From Micavibrio sp. UBA7689 (GTDB lineage Bacteria > Pseudomonadota > Alphaproteobacteria > Micavibrionales > Micavibrionaceae): 42,512 nt of DNA. Below are positions 8,054 to 16,745 of the stretch, piece after piece. Made by a program: the position numbers and the translations under genes. The DNA lies in NCBI GenBank assembly GCA_002482805.1, contig DLGR01000035.1, forward strand, positions 1 through 42,512, written 5' to 3'. The stretch's first letter is position 1. The number at the start of each line of letters is the position of its first letter. Under the pieces are notes generated by a model. It did not search any database, was not told the DNA's origin, and was given only the letters and a program-made list of their open reading frames with translations.

Positions 8054-9442
8054 ATGCTCTCTGTCTCCCGTTTTATGTTTGGTGTGGCCCTAATTGCTTT
8101 TCTGGCTATCCCCCCCGCTATGGCGCAGGAAGAAGAGCGGACAGCCACCGAAAAAACAGTGCTGGATGCAGACGCTAACGATACCTACAAACAGCTCAAT
8201 TTGTTCGGCGAAGTGTTCGAGCGGGTGCGCGCGAATTATGTCGACCCTGTTACCGACAAACAATTGATCGAACATGCCCTTAACGGGATGCTGACCAATC
8301 TAGATCCGCATTCCAATTACCTCACCGAAAAAGATTTCGCCGACATGCAAGTGCAGACCAAAGGCGAATTCGGCGGTCTGGGTATCGAAGTCACGATGGA
8401 GAACGGCTTTGTGAAAGTCGTGTCCCCTATCGATGATACGCCTGCATTCAAGGCGGGTATTATGGCCGGTGATTTCATCACCCACATCAACGATGAATCC
8501 ATCATGGGCACCACGCTCAATGACGCCGTCGATAAAATGCGTGGCAAGGTCGGCACGAACGTCAAAATCACCGTTCGCCGCGAAGGAATGGATGAGGCCC
8601 TCAATTTCGATTTAAAACGCGATGTCATCCGCATCAAATCCGTTCGTCACCATATTGAACAAGGTACTGTTGGTTACGTACGCGTTACCACGTTCAACCA
8701 GAACACGGTGGATGGTGTTGAGGCGGCGATTGCCGACATCAAGAAGCAAGTCGGGCAAGACAAACTCATCGGCATCATTCTCGATCTGCGCAATAACCCC
8801 GGCGGGTTGCTGGATCAGGCTATCGGATTGTCGGATCTCTTTCTCGACAAAGGTGAAATCGTTTCCACGCGAGGCCGTTCGGAAGAAGATACCAAACGCG
8901 ACAATGCGACACCGGGCGATGTTATATCCGGCCTTCCGATCATCGTTCTGATCAACGGCGGCTCGGCTTCGGCATCTGAGATTGTGGCAGGAGCTCTGCA
9001 AGATCATCGCCGCGGCATTCTGCTCGGCACCAAATCTTTCGGTAAAGGTTCCGTTCAAACCGTCATTCCCCTTCCCGGCAACGGTGCGATGCGTTTGACT
9101 ACAGCCCGTTACTTTACGCCGTCCGGTCGTTCCATTCAGGCCAAGGGTATTGATCCCGATATCGTGGTCGAACAGGCCAAGATTGAGAAAATCGGTGGCA
9201 GTGAAGACATTCACGAATCTGATTTGCGCGGCGCACTGAAAAACCCGAATGAGGATAAAACCGCACCGGCGCCCGAAGTCAAAAAAGTAATTACGGAGCC
9301 GCCGCCGGAAAACAAAAAAGGCGACGAGGCCAAAAAGATCGACAACAAGGAAGATGCCGAAAAGCAGGATTACCAGCTTTCCCGCGCTATCGACCTTATC
9401 CGCGGCGTTTCGATGTATGAAGGCCGCCTGAAAACCAATTAG
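8054..9442 (+). CDS. ctpA: Carboxy-terminal processing protease CtpA (S41 family)
   Basis: 462 residues. The ATG at 8054 follows AAAGGAA (8041-8047), favouring it over an upstream start. Order: signal peptide (MLSVSRFMFGVALIAFLAIPP), N-terminal cap, PDZ domain (about 95-175), then the S41 protease core. In NGGSASASEI, Ser306 is the nucleophile, and Lys331 in KSFGKGSVQ is the general base 25 residues later, the same spacing as in Prc and CtpB. Periplasmic CtpA enzymes trim peptidoglycan hydrolases and other envelope proteins. The Glu/Lys-rich tail (about 390-440) is likely disordered. Its position behind envC suggests a shared role in wall remodelling. Confidence 0.95.
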   Translation: MLSVSRFMFGVALIAFLAIPPAMAQEEERTATEKTVLDADANDTYKQLNLFGEVFERVRANYVDPVTDKQLIEHALNGMLTNLDPHSNYLTEKDFADMQVQTKGEFGGLGIEVTMENGFVKVVSPIDDTPAFKAGIMAGDFITHINDESIMGTTLNDAVDKMRGKVGTNVKITVRREGMDEALNFDLKRDVIRIKSVRHHIEQGTVGYVRVTTFNQNTVDGVEAAIADIKKQVGQDKLIGIILDLRNNPGGLLDQAIGLSDLFLDKGEIVSTRGRSEEDTKRDNATPGDVISGLPIIVLINGGSASASEIVAGALQDHRRGILLGTKSFGKGSVQTVIPLPGNGAMRLTTARYFTPSGRSIQAKGIDPDIVVEQAKIEKIGGSEDIHESDLRGALKNPNEDKTAPAPEVKKVITEPPPENKKGDEAKKIDNKEDAEKQDYQLSRAIDLIRGVSMYEGRLKTN

Positions 9443-9465
9443 GGATCGCAGAGGGGCGTTAGGCA

Positions 9466-10548
9466 GTGGTTGCAAACGTACAAAGCAAACTGGCCGGATG
9501 GCGTTCCCGTTTTGAAGGTTCGTCGAACTACAAAAAATCGCTTCTTGAAGGGCTGGTTTGTGGCGCGATTGTTTTCGGTCTTATGTTCGGCTGGATGTAT
9601 TACCGCGCTGATGACACTGCTCACAAGCTACAAGAGCTGATCCCCTCAAAATCCACGACTATCGATCTGCCTGCCGAAACCGCTTTGACGCCTGCCGCTC
9701 AAACCGGCCCCTCGCCCGTGCAAGATGGACTGAACGGGACCAAGAACATCAATGCGCTGGTAGCTGCTCCTATTGAAGGCCTAACGGAAAATTTCGAAGG
9801 CAAGTATTTGCCGATGTCGCGTTTCGAAGATGAGCTTTCGCCTTTCGCGGCATACAAAAGACCTTTTGAGGTATTTGCCGGTCGTCCCATGGTCTCTATC
9901 GTTATCGTTGATTACGGGATTTCGGATACATTCTCGCAATCTATCTTGGACAATCTGCCGCCTGAAATAAGCCTTGTACTGAATTCCTATTCTGCCGAGC
10001 CTGCCAAATGGGCATCGGCGGCGCGCGCGTACGGACATGAATTCTGGCTGTCTCTTCCCATGCAAACGCAAGAATTCGGATCGGACGATACCGGTCCTGA
10101 ATCCATTTTGATGAACACTTCTATTGCTGAAAACCAGAAACGTCTGTTCAACGTGATGGGCGTGGCCGTAGGTTATGTGGGGCTTGTTTCCCAAAAAGAT
10201 CATATCTTTACGAAGGAAGACCTTGATGTCGGCCCCGTCATGAAGCAAGTGTTCGGCCGCGGACTTGGCTTTGCCGAAAGCAATCCCGATGTGCCGGCTT
10301 ATGGTTTGGCGATGGCGATGGAATTCGGCTATCCGTACGTGCAGAACAACTTCTGGATTGACGAAGATTTGCGCCCTGCCGCGATAGACCGCAAATTGCA
10401 AGAACTTGAATTACAGGCCTCCAAAAACGGCAAGGCTATCGCTTTCGTCCGTCCCTATCCCGTGGCCGTGAAAAAAGTGGCCGAATGGGTTGCCGCCGCG
10501 TCTGACAAGGGCATTCAAGTAGCGCCGCTCTCGGCGATGGCGCAGTGA
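9466..10548 (+). CDS. Divergent polysaccharide deacetylase family protein
   Basis: 360 residues from GTG 9466, with GAGGGG nine bases upstream. A transmembrane anchor (about 29-47) is followed by a low-complexity linker and a periplasmic NodB-like barrel: RPMVSIVIVDYGIS, LPPEISLVLNSYS, GHEFWLSLPMQ and AFVRPYPVAVKKVAEWV. The family sits beside ctpA and rppH in many alphaproteobacteria. The first metal-binding aspartate pair of active deacetylases is reduced to one Asp (IVDYG), so activity on peptidoglycan or another glycan is uncertain. The stop overlaps the rppH start. Confidence 0.85.
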   Translation: MVANVQSKLAGWRSRFEGSSNYKKSLLEGLVCGAIVFGLMFGWMYYRADDTAHKLQELIPSKSTTIDLPAETALTPAAQTGPSPVQDGLNGTKNINALVAAPIEGLTENFEGKYLPMSRFEDELSPFAAYKRPFEVFAGRPMVSIVIVDYGISDTFSQSILDNLPPEISLVLNSYSAEPAKWASAARAYGHEFWLSLPMQTQEFGSDDTGPESILMNTSIAENQKRLFNVMGVAVGYVGLVSQKDHIFTKEDLDVGPVMKQVFGRGLGFAESNPDVPAYGLAMAMEFGYPYVQNNFWIDEDLRPAAIDRKLQELELQASKNGKAIAFVRPYPVAVKKVAEWVAAASDKGIQVAPLSAMAQ

Positions 10549-11012
10549 TGAGCGCCCTTCCTTACCGTCCCTGTGTGGGTTTGTGTATTTTCAACAAAGA
10601 CGGCAAAGTATTCGTCGGAGAACGCCTTGATGGCGGTGAGGCATGGCAAATGCCGCAAGGCGGGATCGATGAAGGAGAAGACATCAAAGTTGCCGCCATG
10701 CGTGAACTTAAAGAAGAAATCGGGACGGATAAGGCGGAGATCATCCGCATTCACGACAAAACTTTCCGCTACGATATTCCTCCCGAAGTGCTGGCGCGGT
10801 TGCCATGGGGCAAAAAATACGGCGGTCAGGAACAGACATGGGTCGCGTTGCGTTTCACGGGAAATGAATCCGATATCAAGCTAGATGCAGACGAACGTCC
10901 AGAATTCGGGCGGTATCAATGGGTCGCTTTGGAAGATGTGCCCAAACTGATCGTGCCGTTCAAAGTGGCAACCTATCATCAGGTCGTCGAAGCTTTCAAA
11001 GACATCCGATAA
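10548..11012 (+). CDS. rppH: RNA pyrophosphohydrolase RppH (Nudix)
   Basis: 154 residues. RppH removes pyrophosphate from the 5' end of mRNAs and so starts RNase E-dependent decay. A complete Nudix box runs from G38 to G59 (GGIDEGEDIKVAAMRELKEE followed by IG), with E53, E56 and E57 as Mg2+ ligands. The YRPCVGLCIFN start and WQMPQGG are typical of the RppH subgroup. The ATG at 10548 shares its A with the preceding stop; GTG 10545 is an alternative. A strong terminator follows directly. Confidence 0.95.
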   Translation: MSALPYRPCVGLCIFNKDGKVFVGERLDGGEAWQMPQGGIDEGEDIKVAAMRELKEEIGTDKAEIIRIHDKTFRYDIPPEVLARLPWGKKYGGQEQTWVALRFTGNESDIKLDADERPEFGRYQWVALEDVPKLIVPFKVATYHQVVEAFKDIR

Positions 11013-11037
11013 AAAACCCCGCCGAAGCGGGGTTTTT
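11012..11037. terminator. Bidirectional intrinsic terminator between rppH and tolB
   Basis: AAAAACCCCGC and GCGGGGTTTTT pair around a CGAA loop, with an A-tract on one side and a T-tract on the other. It ends the rppH operon on the plus strand and the tol operon on the minus strand, three bases from the tolB stop. Confidence 0.93.
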
Positions 11038-11039
11038 CT

Positions 11040-12344
11040 TTATTGATTGAGCGGCGACCAAGCGGGGTCGGAACCGTCGCGTGGCGTCGGCAGATTACGC
11101 TCGTTATAACCCGTGATGTCGATCGTGTAGATCTTGGACGAGTTGCCGTTCTGTTTGAAGTATGTCAGAACGCGACCGTTCGGGGACCATGACGGGCCTT
11201 CCACGTGGTAGGCGGAGGTGATTAAACGTTCGCCCGAACCGTCGGGGCGGATAACGCCGAGATAGAATTGTCCGCCGTTCATTTTGATGAAGGCAATCAA
11301 ATCACCGCGGGGCGACCAGACGGGGTTGGCGTAGCGGCCATCGCCGAAGGTAATGCGGCGTGCGTTACCGCCCGATGCATCCATAACGTAGAGCTGCTGT
11401 GTGCCGCCGCGGTCGGATTCAAACACGATGTTGCGCCCGTCAGGTGAATAGCAAGGAGCCGTATCGATGCCGCCTGCATCCGTCAATTTGCGGGATTTAC
11501 GCGAACGCAGATCCATTTCAAAAATATCGGTATTGCCGGATTGTGCCATGGACATCACGACCTTGTTACCATCCGGTGAAAAGCGAGGGGCGAAGGTCAT
11601 GCCGGGGAAATCACCCAACACTTCCTGACGGCCTGAATCGATGTTGTACAGATAGACGCGGGGTTTGCCGCCTTTGTACGACATGTAAGTGATTTCCTGC
11701 GCCGTTGGCGAGAAGCGCGGCGTTAGAACGAGCGTTCCCTCTTCCGTCAGATAGCGGTGGCCTGCGCCATCCTGATCCATAATAGCAAGGCGTTTGATAC
11801 GGCTGGTGGCCGCGCCTGTTTCAGAAATGTAAACGATGCGGGAATCGAAATAGCCGTCTTCACCCGTGATGCGCTTGTACACTTCATCGGAAATGATGTG
11901 CGCAATGCGGCGCCAGTTCTGCGGAGTGGTCATATAGGCCATGCCGGAGATTTGTTTTTGGGAGAATACATCCCACAAACGGAATTCCACACGCGTACGT
12001 CCATCTGGGGCTTTGGTTACAGAGCCGCTGACCAGAGCTTGCGCATTGATCGCGCGCCATTCGGCGAAACGCGGTCCGTCTTTTTGTATGGATGCAGGGT
12101 CTTGTATGAATGCGCCGGGGCTGACAGGCTTAAACAGACCTGAACCGCGCAGATTGTTCGTAATGATATCGGGAATATCTTTGGCGAATTGTGCGAATTC
12201 GGGGCGTTCGGGATAGAACGGAGAAATCGCGATCGGAACGGGTTCGATTTTGCCTTTGTTGACTTCGACGCGAAGCTGGGCCTGCGCAGGCACGGATGCC
12301 AGAAGGCAAACCACCATCACCAATGCGGAATAAAATTTAATCAT
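11040..12344 (-). CDS. tolB: Tol-Pal system periplasmic protein TolB
   Basis: 434 residues. AAAAAGGAAG (12351-12360) supports the ATG at 12344. A signal peptide (MIKFYSALVMVVCLLASVPAQA) precedes the N-terminal alpha/beta domain and a six-bladed propeller, seen as repeated SPDGxxxxF units (RFSPDGNKVVM, CYSPDGRNIVF, VWSPRGDLIAF, SWSPNGRVLTY). TolB shuttles between TolA and the lipoprotein Pal during outer membrane constriction. It is last in this operon: a terminator lies next, and pal, its usual neighbour, is absent here. Confidence 0.97.
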   Translation of the reverse strand: MIKFYSALVMVVCLLASVPAQAQLRVEVNKGKIEPVPIAISPFYPERPEFAQFAKDIPDIITNNLRGSGLFKPVSPGAFIQDPASIQKDGPRFAEWRAINAQALVSGSVTKAPDGRTRVEFRLWDVFSQKQISGMAYMTTPQNWRRIAHIISDEVYKRITGEDGYFDSRIVYISETGAATSRIKRLAIMDQDGAGHRYLTEEGTLVLTPRFSPTAQEITYMSYKGGKPRVYLYNIDSGRQEVLGDFPGMTFAPRFSPDGNKVVMSMAQSGNTDIFEMDLRSRKSRKLTDAGGIDTAPCYSPDGRNIVFESDRGGTQQLYVMDASGGNARRITFGDGRYANPVWSPRGDLIAFIKMNGGQFYLGVIRPDGSGERLITSAYHVEGPSWSPNGRVLTYFKQNGNSSKIYTIDITGYNERNLPTPRDGSDPAWSPLNQ

Positions 12345-12358
12345 CAAAAACTTCCTTT

Positions 12359-13234
12359 TTAAAGCATGTCTTTCGGGTCGAATTCCACGATCAGGTCTTT
12401 CCACTGATCATACTTATCGGGGTTCAGCTGCAATATTTCGCATTGCGGCGAGTTCACGGCGCGTATGGCAGAATCAGCCGCAGCACGGAAGTAACTATCC
12501 TGCCCATAACGCCATTGGTCAACCACGGTTGCACTTTGGACGCGGCGATCGGGGGTAACTATCAAGCGGACCTCGACCACCAGTTCTTCGGCATAGCGGG
12601 CGCCTGCCTGAATCGACCAGCAATTCGAAAGCTGGCGGCGCAGGGCGTCCATCTCGCTCATGGTCAATGTTTCAGAAAAAGGCGCCACAGGCGATGGCGC
12701 CGGCGATGCGGCATCTTTTACAGCAGGTAGGTCTTCGGCGACTTCGGGTGAGCTGTCCTGAAGGTTTTTCAAGAGCGCGTTGAAATCCTGTGACGTGTCT
12801 TCCACGGGTTTTTCAATTTCCTTGGGCTTCTCTTCTGGCTTTTCAAGTTTTTCTGTCGGTGGCGGCGGAACCACAGGTTTGGGTTTCGGTTTGGCTTCCG
12901 TTTTCGGTTTGGGCGGTGTGATTTCTTTGGGCGGCTCTACAGCCTCAACCTTCGGCGGGGCTGGTTTCTTCTCCAGCGGCTTTACCTTTTCTTCGGGTTC
13001 TGGCGCAGGCGCGGCTTCGATTTTGGGTTTATTGGTGGTGGTCATTTCCGCAATAGGCAGAATTTCGATCGGAATAGCTGTGCTTTCGGTCAAATCAGGT
13101 TTGTTCACAAAATACGGAAGGCCTGTGATGGCGACGATAACCAACGCAATGTGGAATACCGCCGATATGATCAGCGGTGTCTTCATGCCTTCCGGCACTT
13201 CTTCCCATTGGTTTTTAATAGCGGCAGCCACCAT
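12359..13234 (-). CDS. tolA: TolA-like energy-transducing protein
   Basis: 291 residues. One N-terminal transmembrane helix (about 18-40), then a Pro/Lys/Glu-rich periplasmic spacer (about 65-150) with repeated KPKP/KPEEKP blocks, and a C-terminal TonB/TolA-like domain (about 195-285: SNCWSIQAGARYAEELVV, then VTPDRRVQSATVVD). TolA carries the motion of the TolQ-TolR motor across the periplasm. The sequence is too variable to recognise alone; its place between tolR and tolB decides the call. It begins 34 bases after tolR ends. Confidence 0.92.
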   Translation of the reverse strand: MVAAAIKNQWEEVPEGMKTPLIISAVFHIALVIVAITGLPYFVNKPDLTESTAIPIEILPIAEMTTTNKPKIEAAPAPEPEEKVKPLEKKPAPPKVEAVEPPKEITPPKPKTEAKPKPKPVVPPPPTEKLEKPEEKPKEIEKPVEDTSQDFNALLKNLQDSSPEVAEDLPAVKDAASPAPSPVAPFSETLTMSEMDALRRQLSNCWSIQAGARYAEELVVEVRLIVTPDRRVQSATVVDQWRYGQDSYFRAAADSAIRAVNSPQCEILQLNPDKYDQWKDLIVEFDPKDML

Positions 13235-13267
13235 GGCGGAATCTTCTACTCAGGATTTATGGCCAAT

Positions 13268-13705
13268 TTAAGGAGCGGCTTCGGAGATCAGGGCGACTTT
13301 GTTAAAGCCCGCGCCGTTGATCGTGCCCAGAACCGACATAACTTTTCCGTAATCTATACCCTTATCCCCGCGGATATAAATGCGCCGGTCCGGGTTGTTT
13401 TCGGTCATGGAGGTCAGGATGGTCACGATGCGGTCTTCATCCACTTCGGTTTCGCCTACGAAAATGCGACCGTCTTTGGAAATGGAAACTTCGAGCGGTT
13501 TGTTGTCTTCATCACTGATGGCTTTTGCTTTCGAGTCAGGCAGATCGATCGGAACGCCTTGTGTCAAAAGCGGCGCGGCCACCATGAAAATGATGAGGAG
13601 CACGAGCATAACATCGACCATCGGCGTGACGTTGATTTCCGCCATGGGGCGATAATTTTGCCCCCTGCCCTTATTGTATCCGCCGCCGCCTGTGGACATA
13701 CCCAT
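13268..13705 (-). CDS. tolR: Tol-Pal motor subunit TolR (ExbD family)
   Basis: 145 residues. MAEINVTPMVDVMLVLLIIF starts the single transmembrane helix and includes the proton-conducting aspartate D31, matching D23 of the E. coli protein. The periplasmic domain has the ExbD/TolR pattern with LPDSKA and VMSVLGTINGAGFNKVAL. The Gly-rich cytoplasmic tail (STGGGGYNKGRG) is usual in alphaproteobacteria. It forms the inner membrane motor with TolQ, whose stop lies only two bases upstream. Confidence 0.96.
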   Translation of the reverse strand: MGMSTGGGGYNKGRGQNYRPMAEINVTPMVDVMLVLLIIFMVAAPLLTQGVPIDLPDSKAKAISDEDNKPLEVSISKDGRIFVGETEVDEDRIVTILTSMTENNPDRRIYIRGDKGIDYGKVMSVLGTINGAGFNKVALISEAAP

Positions 13706-13707
13706 GA

Positions 13708-14484
13708 TTATGCAACCTTCTTGCTGGAGCGGCTGCCGTTCGAATCTTGCGATTCAAGGTGGCGCGAAAGAATGGCGGAGAATTCGTTCAAGAATGCATC
13801 GAGACGTCCTGCGTAGCGCTGCAGTTTGCTGCTGAATCCGTTATACGCGATAACAGCGGGGATGGCGGCGACAAGGCCGAGCGCGGTCACGAACAACGCT
13901 TCGGAAATACCGGGCGCGACAACTGCGAGCGATGTATTGTTGGAATGCGCGATGGAATTGAACGAATTCATGATCCCCCACACTGTTCCGAACAGACCGA
14001 TAAACGGCGCGGTGGAGCCGACGGTGGCGAGGAACGTCATGCCGCGTTCAAGGCGTGCCATTTCGCGCACGATGGCCACAGACATGGCGCGTTCCACGCG
14101 TTGACGCAGCGAGGCCTGCAAGTTGTCGCGGTCAGGAACGCCGCCGGATACTGTATTTTGCCATTCTTCCATACCTGCGGAGAAAACTTTGAGCATGGGA
14201 TCGTGCGGGGATTTTTTGATGCGTTGATAGAGTTTGTCCAGCGGTTCGCCTGACCAGAACGCGTCTTCGAATTTAGCGGCGCGGCGGTTCAGTTTGCCGA
14301 TGGTTGCTTTCTTTTCGAAGACGATGGCCCAGCACCATACGGATGCAAACACGAGGATGACTGCCACCGCTTTGACGATGATATCGGCGTGCATGAACAG
14401 GGCGATAACGCTGAGATCCCCGTCAAAATTTTGGCCTGCGGCTATACTGTCTACTGCGGGCGCCGGGGCTGCTGTACCGTTCAT
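13708..14484 (-). CDS. tolQ: Tol-Pal motor subunit TolQ (MotA/ExbB family)
   Basis: 258 residues with three transmembrane helices (about 34-56, 150-172 and 195-217). The family core is clear: MARLERGMTFLATVGSTAPF, GLFGTVWGIMNSF and ISEALFVTALGLVAAIPAVI. TolQ pentamers surround a TolR dimer and use the proton gradient to power envelope constriction at division. AGGAGT, eight bases before the ATG, overlaps the end of ybgC, so the two are translationally linked. Confidence 0.97.
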   Translation of the reverse strand: MNGTAAPAPAVDSIAAGQNFDGDLSVIALFMHADIIVKAVAVILVFASVWCWAIVFEKKATIGKLNRRAAKFEDAFWSGEPLDKLYQRIKKSPHDPMLKVFSAGMEEWQNTVSGGVPDRDNLQASLRQRVERAMSVAIVREMARLERGMTFLATVGSTAPFIGLFGTVWGIMNSFNSIAHSNNTSLAVVAPGISEALFVTALGLVAAIPAVIAYNGFSSKLQRYAGRLDAFLNEFSAILSRHLESQDSNGSRSSKKVA

Positions 14485-14490
14485 GTGGTC

Positions 14491-14895
14491 TTACTCCTGA
14501 TCTTTAAGAATAATATTTCTGATATGTTCCGGCATTCTCACCGGCTTTCCGACGCTGTCGACGCCGACAATGGTAACCGTCATGGAGAAAAGCATAGAAT
14601 CTTGGCAAAAAATAGACTGATTCATAATAAACGAGCTATTTTTCATTTCTTTTAGGGAGCTTTCGATACGCAGGAGCTGGTCAAGTTTGGCGGGCTTGAA
14701 ATAGTCCACTTCGAGGTGACGCACGACGAACATCAGGCCGTCCTTTTCGTACAGATCCGTGAAGTTCAGACCCAAATCGCGTATGTACTCCCCGCGCGCC
14801 CGCTCGCACCAATTGATATAGCGGCCGTGATACATAATCCCGCCAGCATCGGTGTCTTCGTAATAAACCCTGTATTCGCAGCTGTGTTTCTTCAT
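14491..14895 (-). CDS. ybgC: Acyl-CoA thioesterase YbgC (Tol-Pal associated, hotdog fold)
   Basis: 134 residues. The N-terminal signature YEDTDAGGIMYHGRYINWCE includes the catalytic aspartate (D16) of the 4-hydroxybenzoyl-CoA thioesterase-like hotdog family. YbgC hydrolyses acyl-CoA or acyl-ACP and is the standard first gene of tol-pal operons, with a probable link to phospholipid synthesis. AAAGGAC lies six bases before the ATG. Its promoter must lie in the 134-base divergent gap to 15030, where I see only poor -10/-35 matches. Confidence 0.95.
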   Translation of the reverse strand: MKKHSCEYRVYYEDTDAGGIMYHGRYINWCERARGEYIRDLGLNFTDLYEKDGLMFVVRHLEVDYFKPAKLDQLLRIESSLKEMKNSSFIMNQSIFCQDSMLFSMTVTIVGVDSVGKPVRMPEHIRNIILKDQE

Positions 14896-15029
14896 AATGT
14901 CCTTTTATGACAGCTTCTTGCGGGCCTTACATCATTAATTTAATTTTTTCTGTTAAATACCGCATCTTTTCCCCTTTGATTTGCTGGGCCCACTTGGTAC
15001 ATACGACGGGCATTTAGGGGACTGAGAAT

Positions 15030-16745
15030 ATGATTCTGATGGGCATAAATGAAGGTTTCAACGCCTCTGTCGTGGTGTTGAAAGACGGCGAGATCATCTT
15101 CGCCCTTCAGGAAGAACGCCTTAACAAGATCAAGGAATATTCCGGCTTTCCCGAGCAGGCTTTGAAATTCACCTTGGGCTACCTGTCTTTGAAGCCGTCG
15201 GATATTGATGCGGTCTGCCTCTCCAATCTCAAAAGCCCCACACGCACACGCGATGAGCTTATCATCGGCGCCGATGTCCGCGCCGATGCGCCCCTGAATC
15301 CTAGTTTGTTAACCCGCATTCAACGCAAGCTTAAGCAACCCGGTAAGCCGCAAGAGCCGCTGCGCAAGGCTCCCGAAGTATATTTGCAGGAAGCGGGTTT
15401 TGGCGGCGTAGAAATAAAGCGCTATCATCACCATTTGTTACATGCGGCAAGTGCTTATTACGGCGTGCGCAAAAACGCGCAAGAACCGCATCTTGTGCTT
15501 ACACTTGATGGCGGTGGAGACGGCGATTGCGCCCATATCTACACGGCTCGTGGAAATGATTTTACGCACATAGCCACATCAAAAAGCGGTAATTCTATAG
15601 GCAACATCTATTCCGCTATGACCCATTTCATGGGCATGAAACCGCACGAGCATGAATATAAGCTGATGGGCCTTGCGGCCTATGCCAAACCCGAATATTG
15701 CGCGCAGGTGATGGAAAAACTGCGCGGATATCTGGGGCTAGATCCTCAAAACCAGCTCGTCTTCAAACACAAGACACGGGAAAAAACATCCTTCCTTTAC
15801 AATCGTCTTCCCAAGGATTTCAAACGAATCCGTTTTGACAATCTCGCAGGCGGAACACAGTTTTTTACTGAAGAACTAGTGTGTAAATGGGTGAAAGCCG
15901 CCGTTGCCGTAACAGGCATTAAAAATGTGGTGGTAGCGGGCGGCGTTTTTATGAACGTCAAAGCGAACAAGATTATCTCCGAAGATCCGGACATCGCTTT
16001 CTTTGATGTCATGCCATCTTGCGGCGATGAAACTCTCCCCTTCGGCGCGGTTTGGTATGAATATGCATTGCGTGAGCCCAAGGCCGCACAAAATATCCGC
16101 CTGAAAACTTTCTGTCTTGGTCCGCATGCCGGATTTGATCTGGAACAGGCAAAGCAAAAATACGAAGGCAAGGAACTTAAATTCGAAAAGCTGGCTGCTC
16201 CCGAAGATCAAATTGCGCAAATGATGCACGAAGGCAAAGTTGTCGCCCGCTGCTCGGGTCCAATGGAATTTGGCGCGCGTGCACTGGGGAACCGTTCGCT
16301 GATGGCGGACCCCTCACGTCAGGAAATCATTCCTTTCATCAACAAAATCGTCAAAAAGCGCGATTTCTGGATGCCGTTCGCGCCTGCCGTTTTGCTGGAA
16401 GATGCGGCACAATATATTAATATCCCGAAATCCATGCCGCCGCGCATATCGCCGTTCATGATGCACAGCTTCGACACCACCGAAAAACGGACGGACTTTA
16501 TTGCCGGTGTACATGCCTATGATCTGACGGCACGCGCGCAAACGATTGATAAGGAAGGCAGTCCCGGATTCTGGGCTGTGCTCAAGAAATTCAAATCGTT
16601 GAGCGGCAAAGGTGTTAGTCTCAACACATCCTTTAACCTGCATGGCTTACCCATAGTAATGGGCGCTATGGATGCTATCCATGTTCTGCTTAACAGCGGG
16701 CTTGAATATCTTGTGGTGGAAGACACCCTGATTACGAAGATTTAG
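15030..16745 (+). CDS. NodU/CmcH-type carbamoyltransferase
   Basis: 571 residues. Enzymes of this family activate carbamoyl phosphate to carbamoyl-adenylate and transfer it to a hydroxyl group of a sugar, antibiotic or lipid. The N-terminal ASKHA-like domain shows GINEGFNASVVVLKDGEI, the metal-binding HHHLLHAASAYY and the nucleotide-binding LTLDGGGDGD. The C-terminal TobZ-type domain starts near 370 and has GPMEFGARALGNRSLMADPS. AGGGGA precedes the ATG. It lies alone, opposite in direction, between ybgC and ruvB, which are neighbours in many relatives. No glycosyl or secondary-metabolite genes are nearby, so the acceptor is unknown. Confidence 0.9.
   Translation: MILMGINEGFNASVVVLKDGEIIFALQEERLNKIKEYSGFPEQALKFTLGYLSLKPSDIDAVCLSNLKSPTRTRDELIIGADVRADAPLNPSLLTRIQRKLKQPGKPQEPLRKAPEVYLQEAGFGGVEIKRYHHHLLHAASAYYGVRKNAQEPHLVLTLDGGGDGDCAHIYTARGNDFTHIATSKSGNSIGNIYSAMTHFMGMKPHEHEYKLMGLAAYAKPEYCAQVMEKLRGYLGLDPQNQLVFKHKTREKTSFLYNRLPKDFKRIRFDNLAGGTQFFTEELVCKWVKAAVAVTGIKNVVVAGGVFMNVKANKIISEDPDIAFFDVMPSCGDETLPFGAVWYEYALREPKAAQNIRLKTFCLGPHAGFDLEQAKQKYEGKELKFEKLAAPEDQIAQMMHEGKVVARCSGPMEFGARALGNRSLMADPSRQEIIPFINKIVKKRDFWMPFAPAVLLEDAAQYINIPKSMPPRISPFMMHSFDTTEKRTDFIAGVHAYDLTARAQTIDKEGSPGFWAVLKKFKSLSGKGVSLNTSFNLHGLPIVMGAMDAIHVLLNSGLEYLVVEDTLITKI

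Noticed and set aside
8612..9475. 287-residue minus-strand open frame over ctpA
   Set aside because: Shadow frame; the plus-strand gene has complete catalytic motifs and a ribosome site.
14936..14966. CtrA binding site upstream of ybgC
   Set aside because: TTAA half-sites are present but spaced by nine bases, not the seven required.
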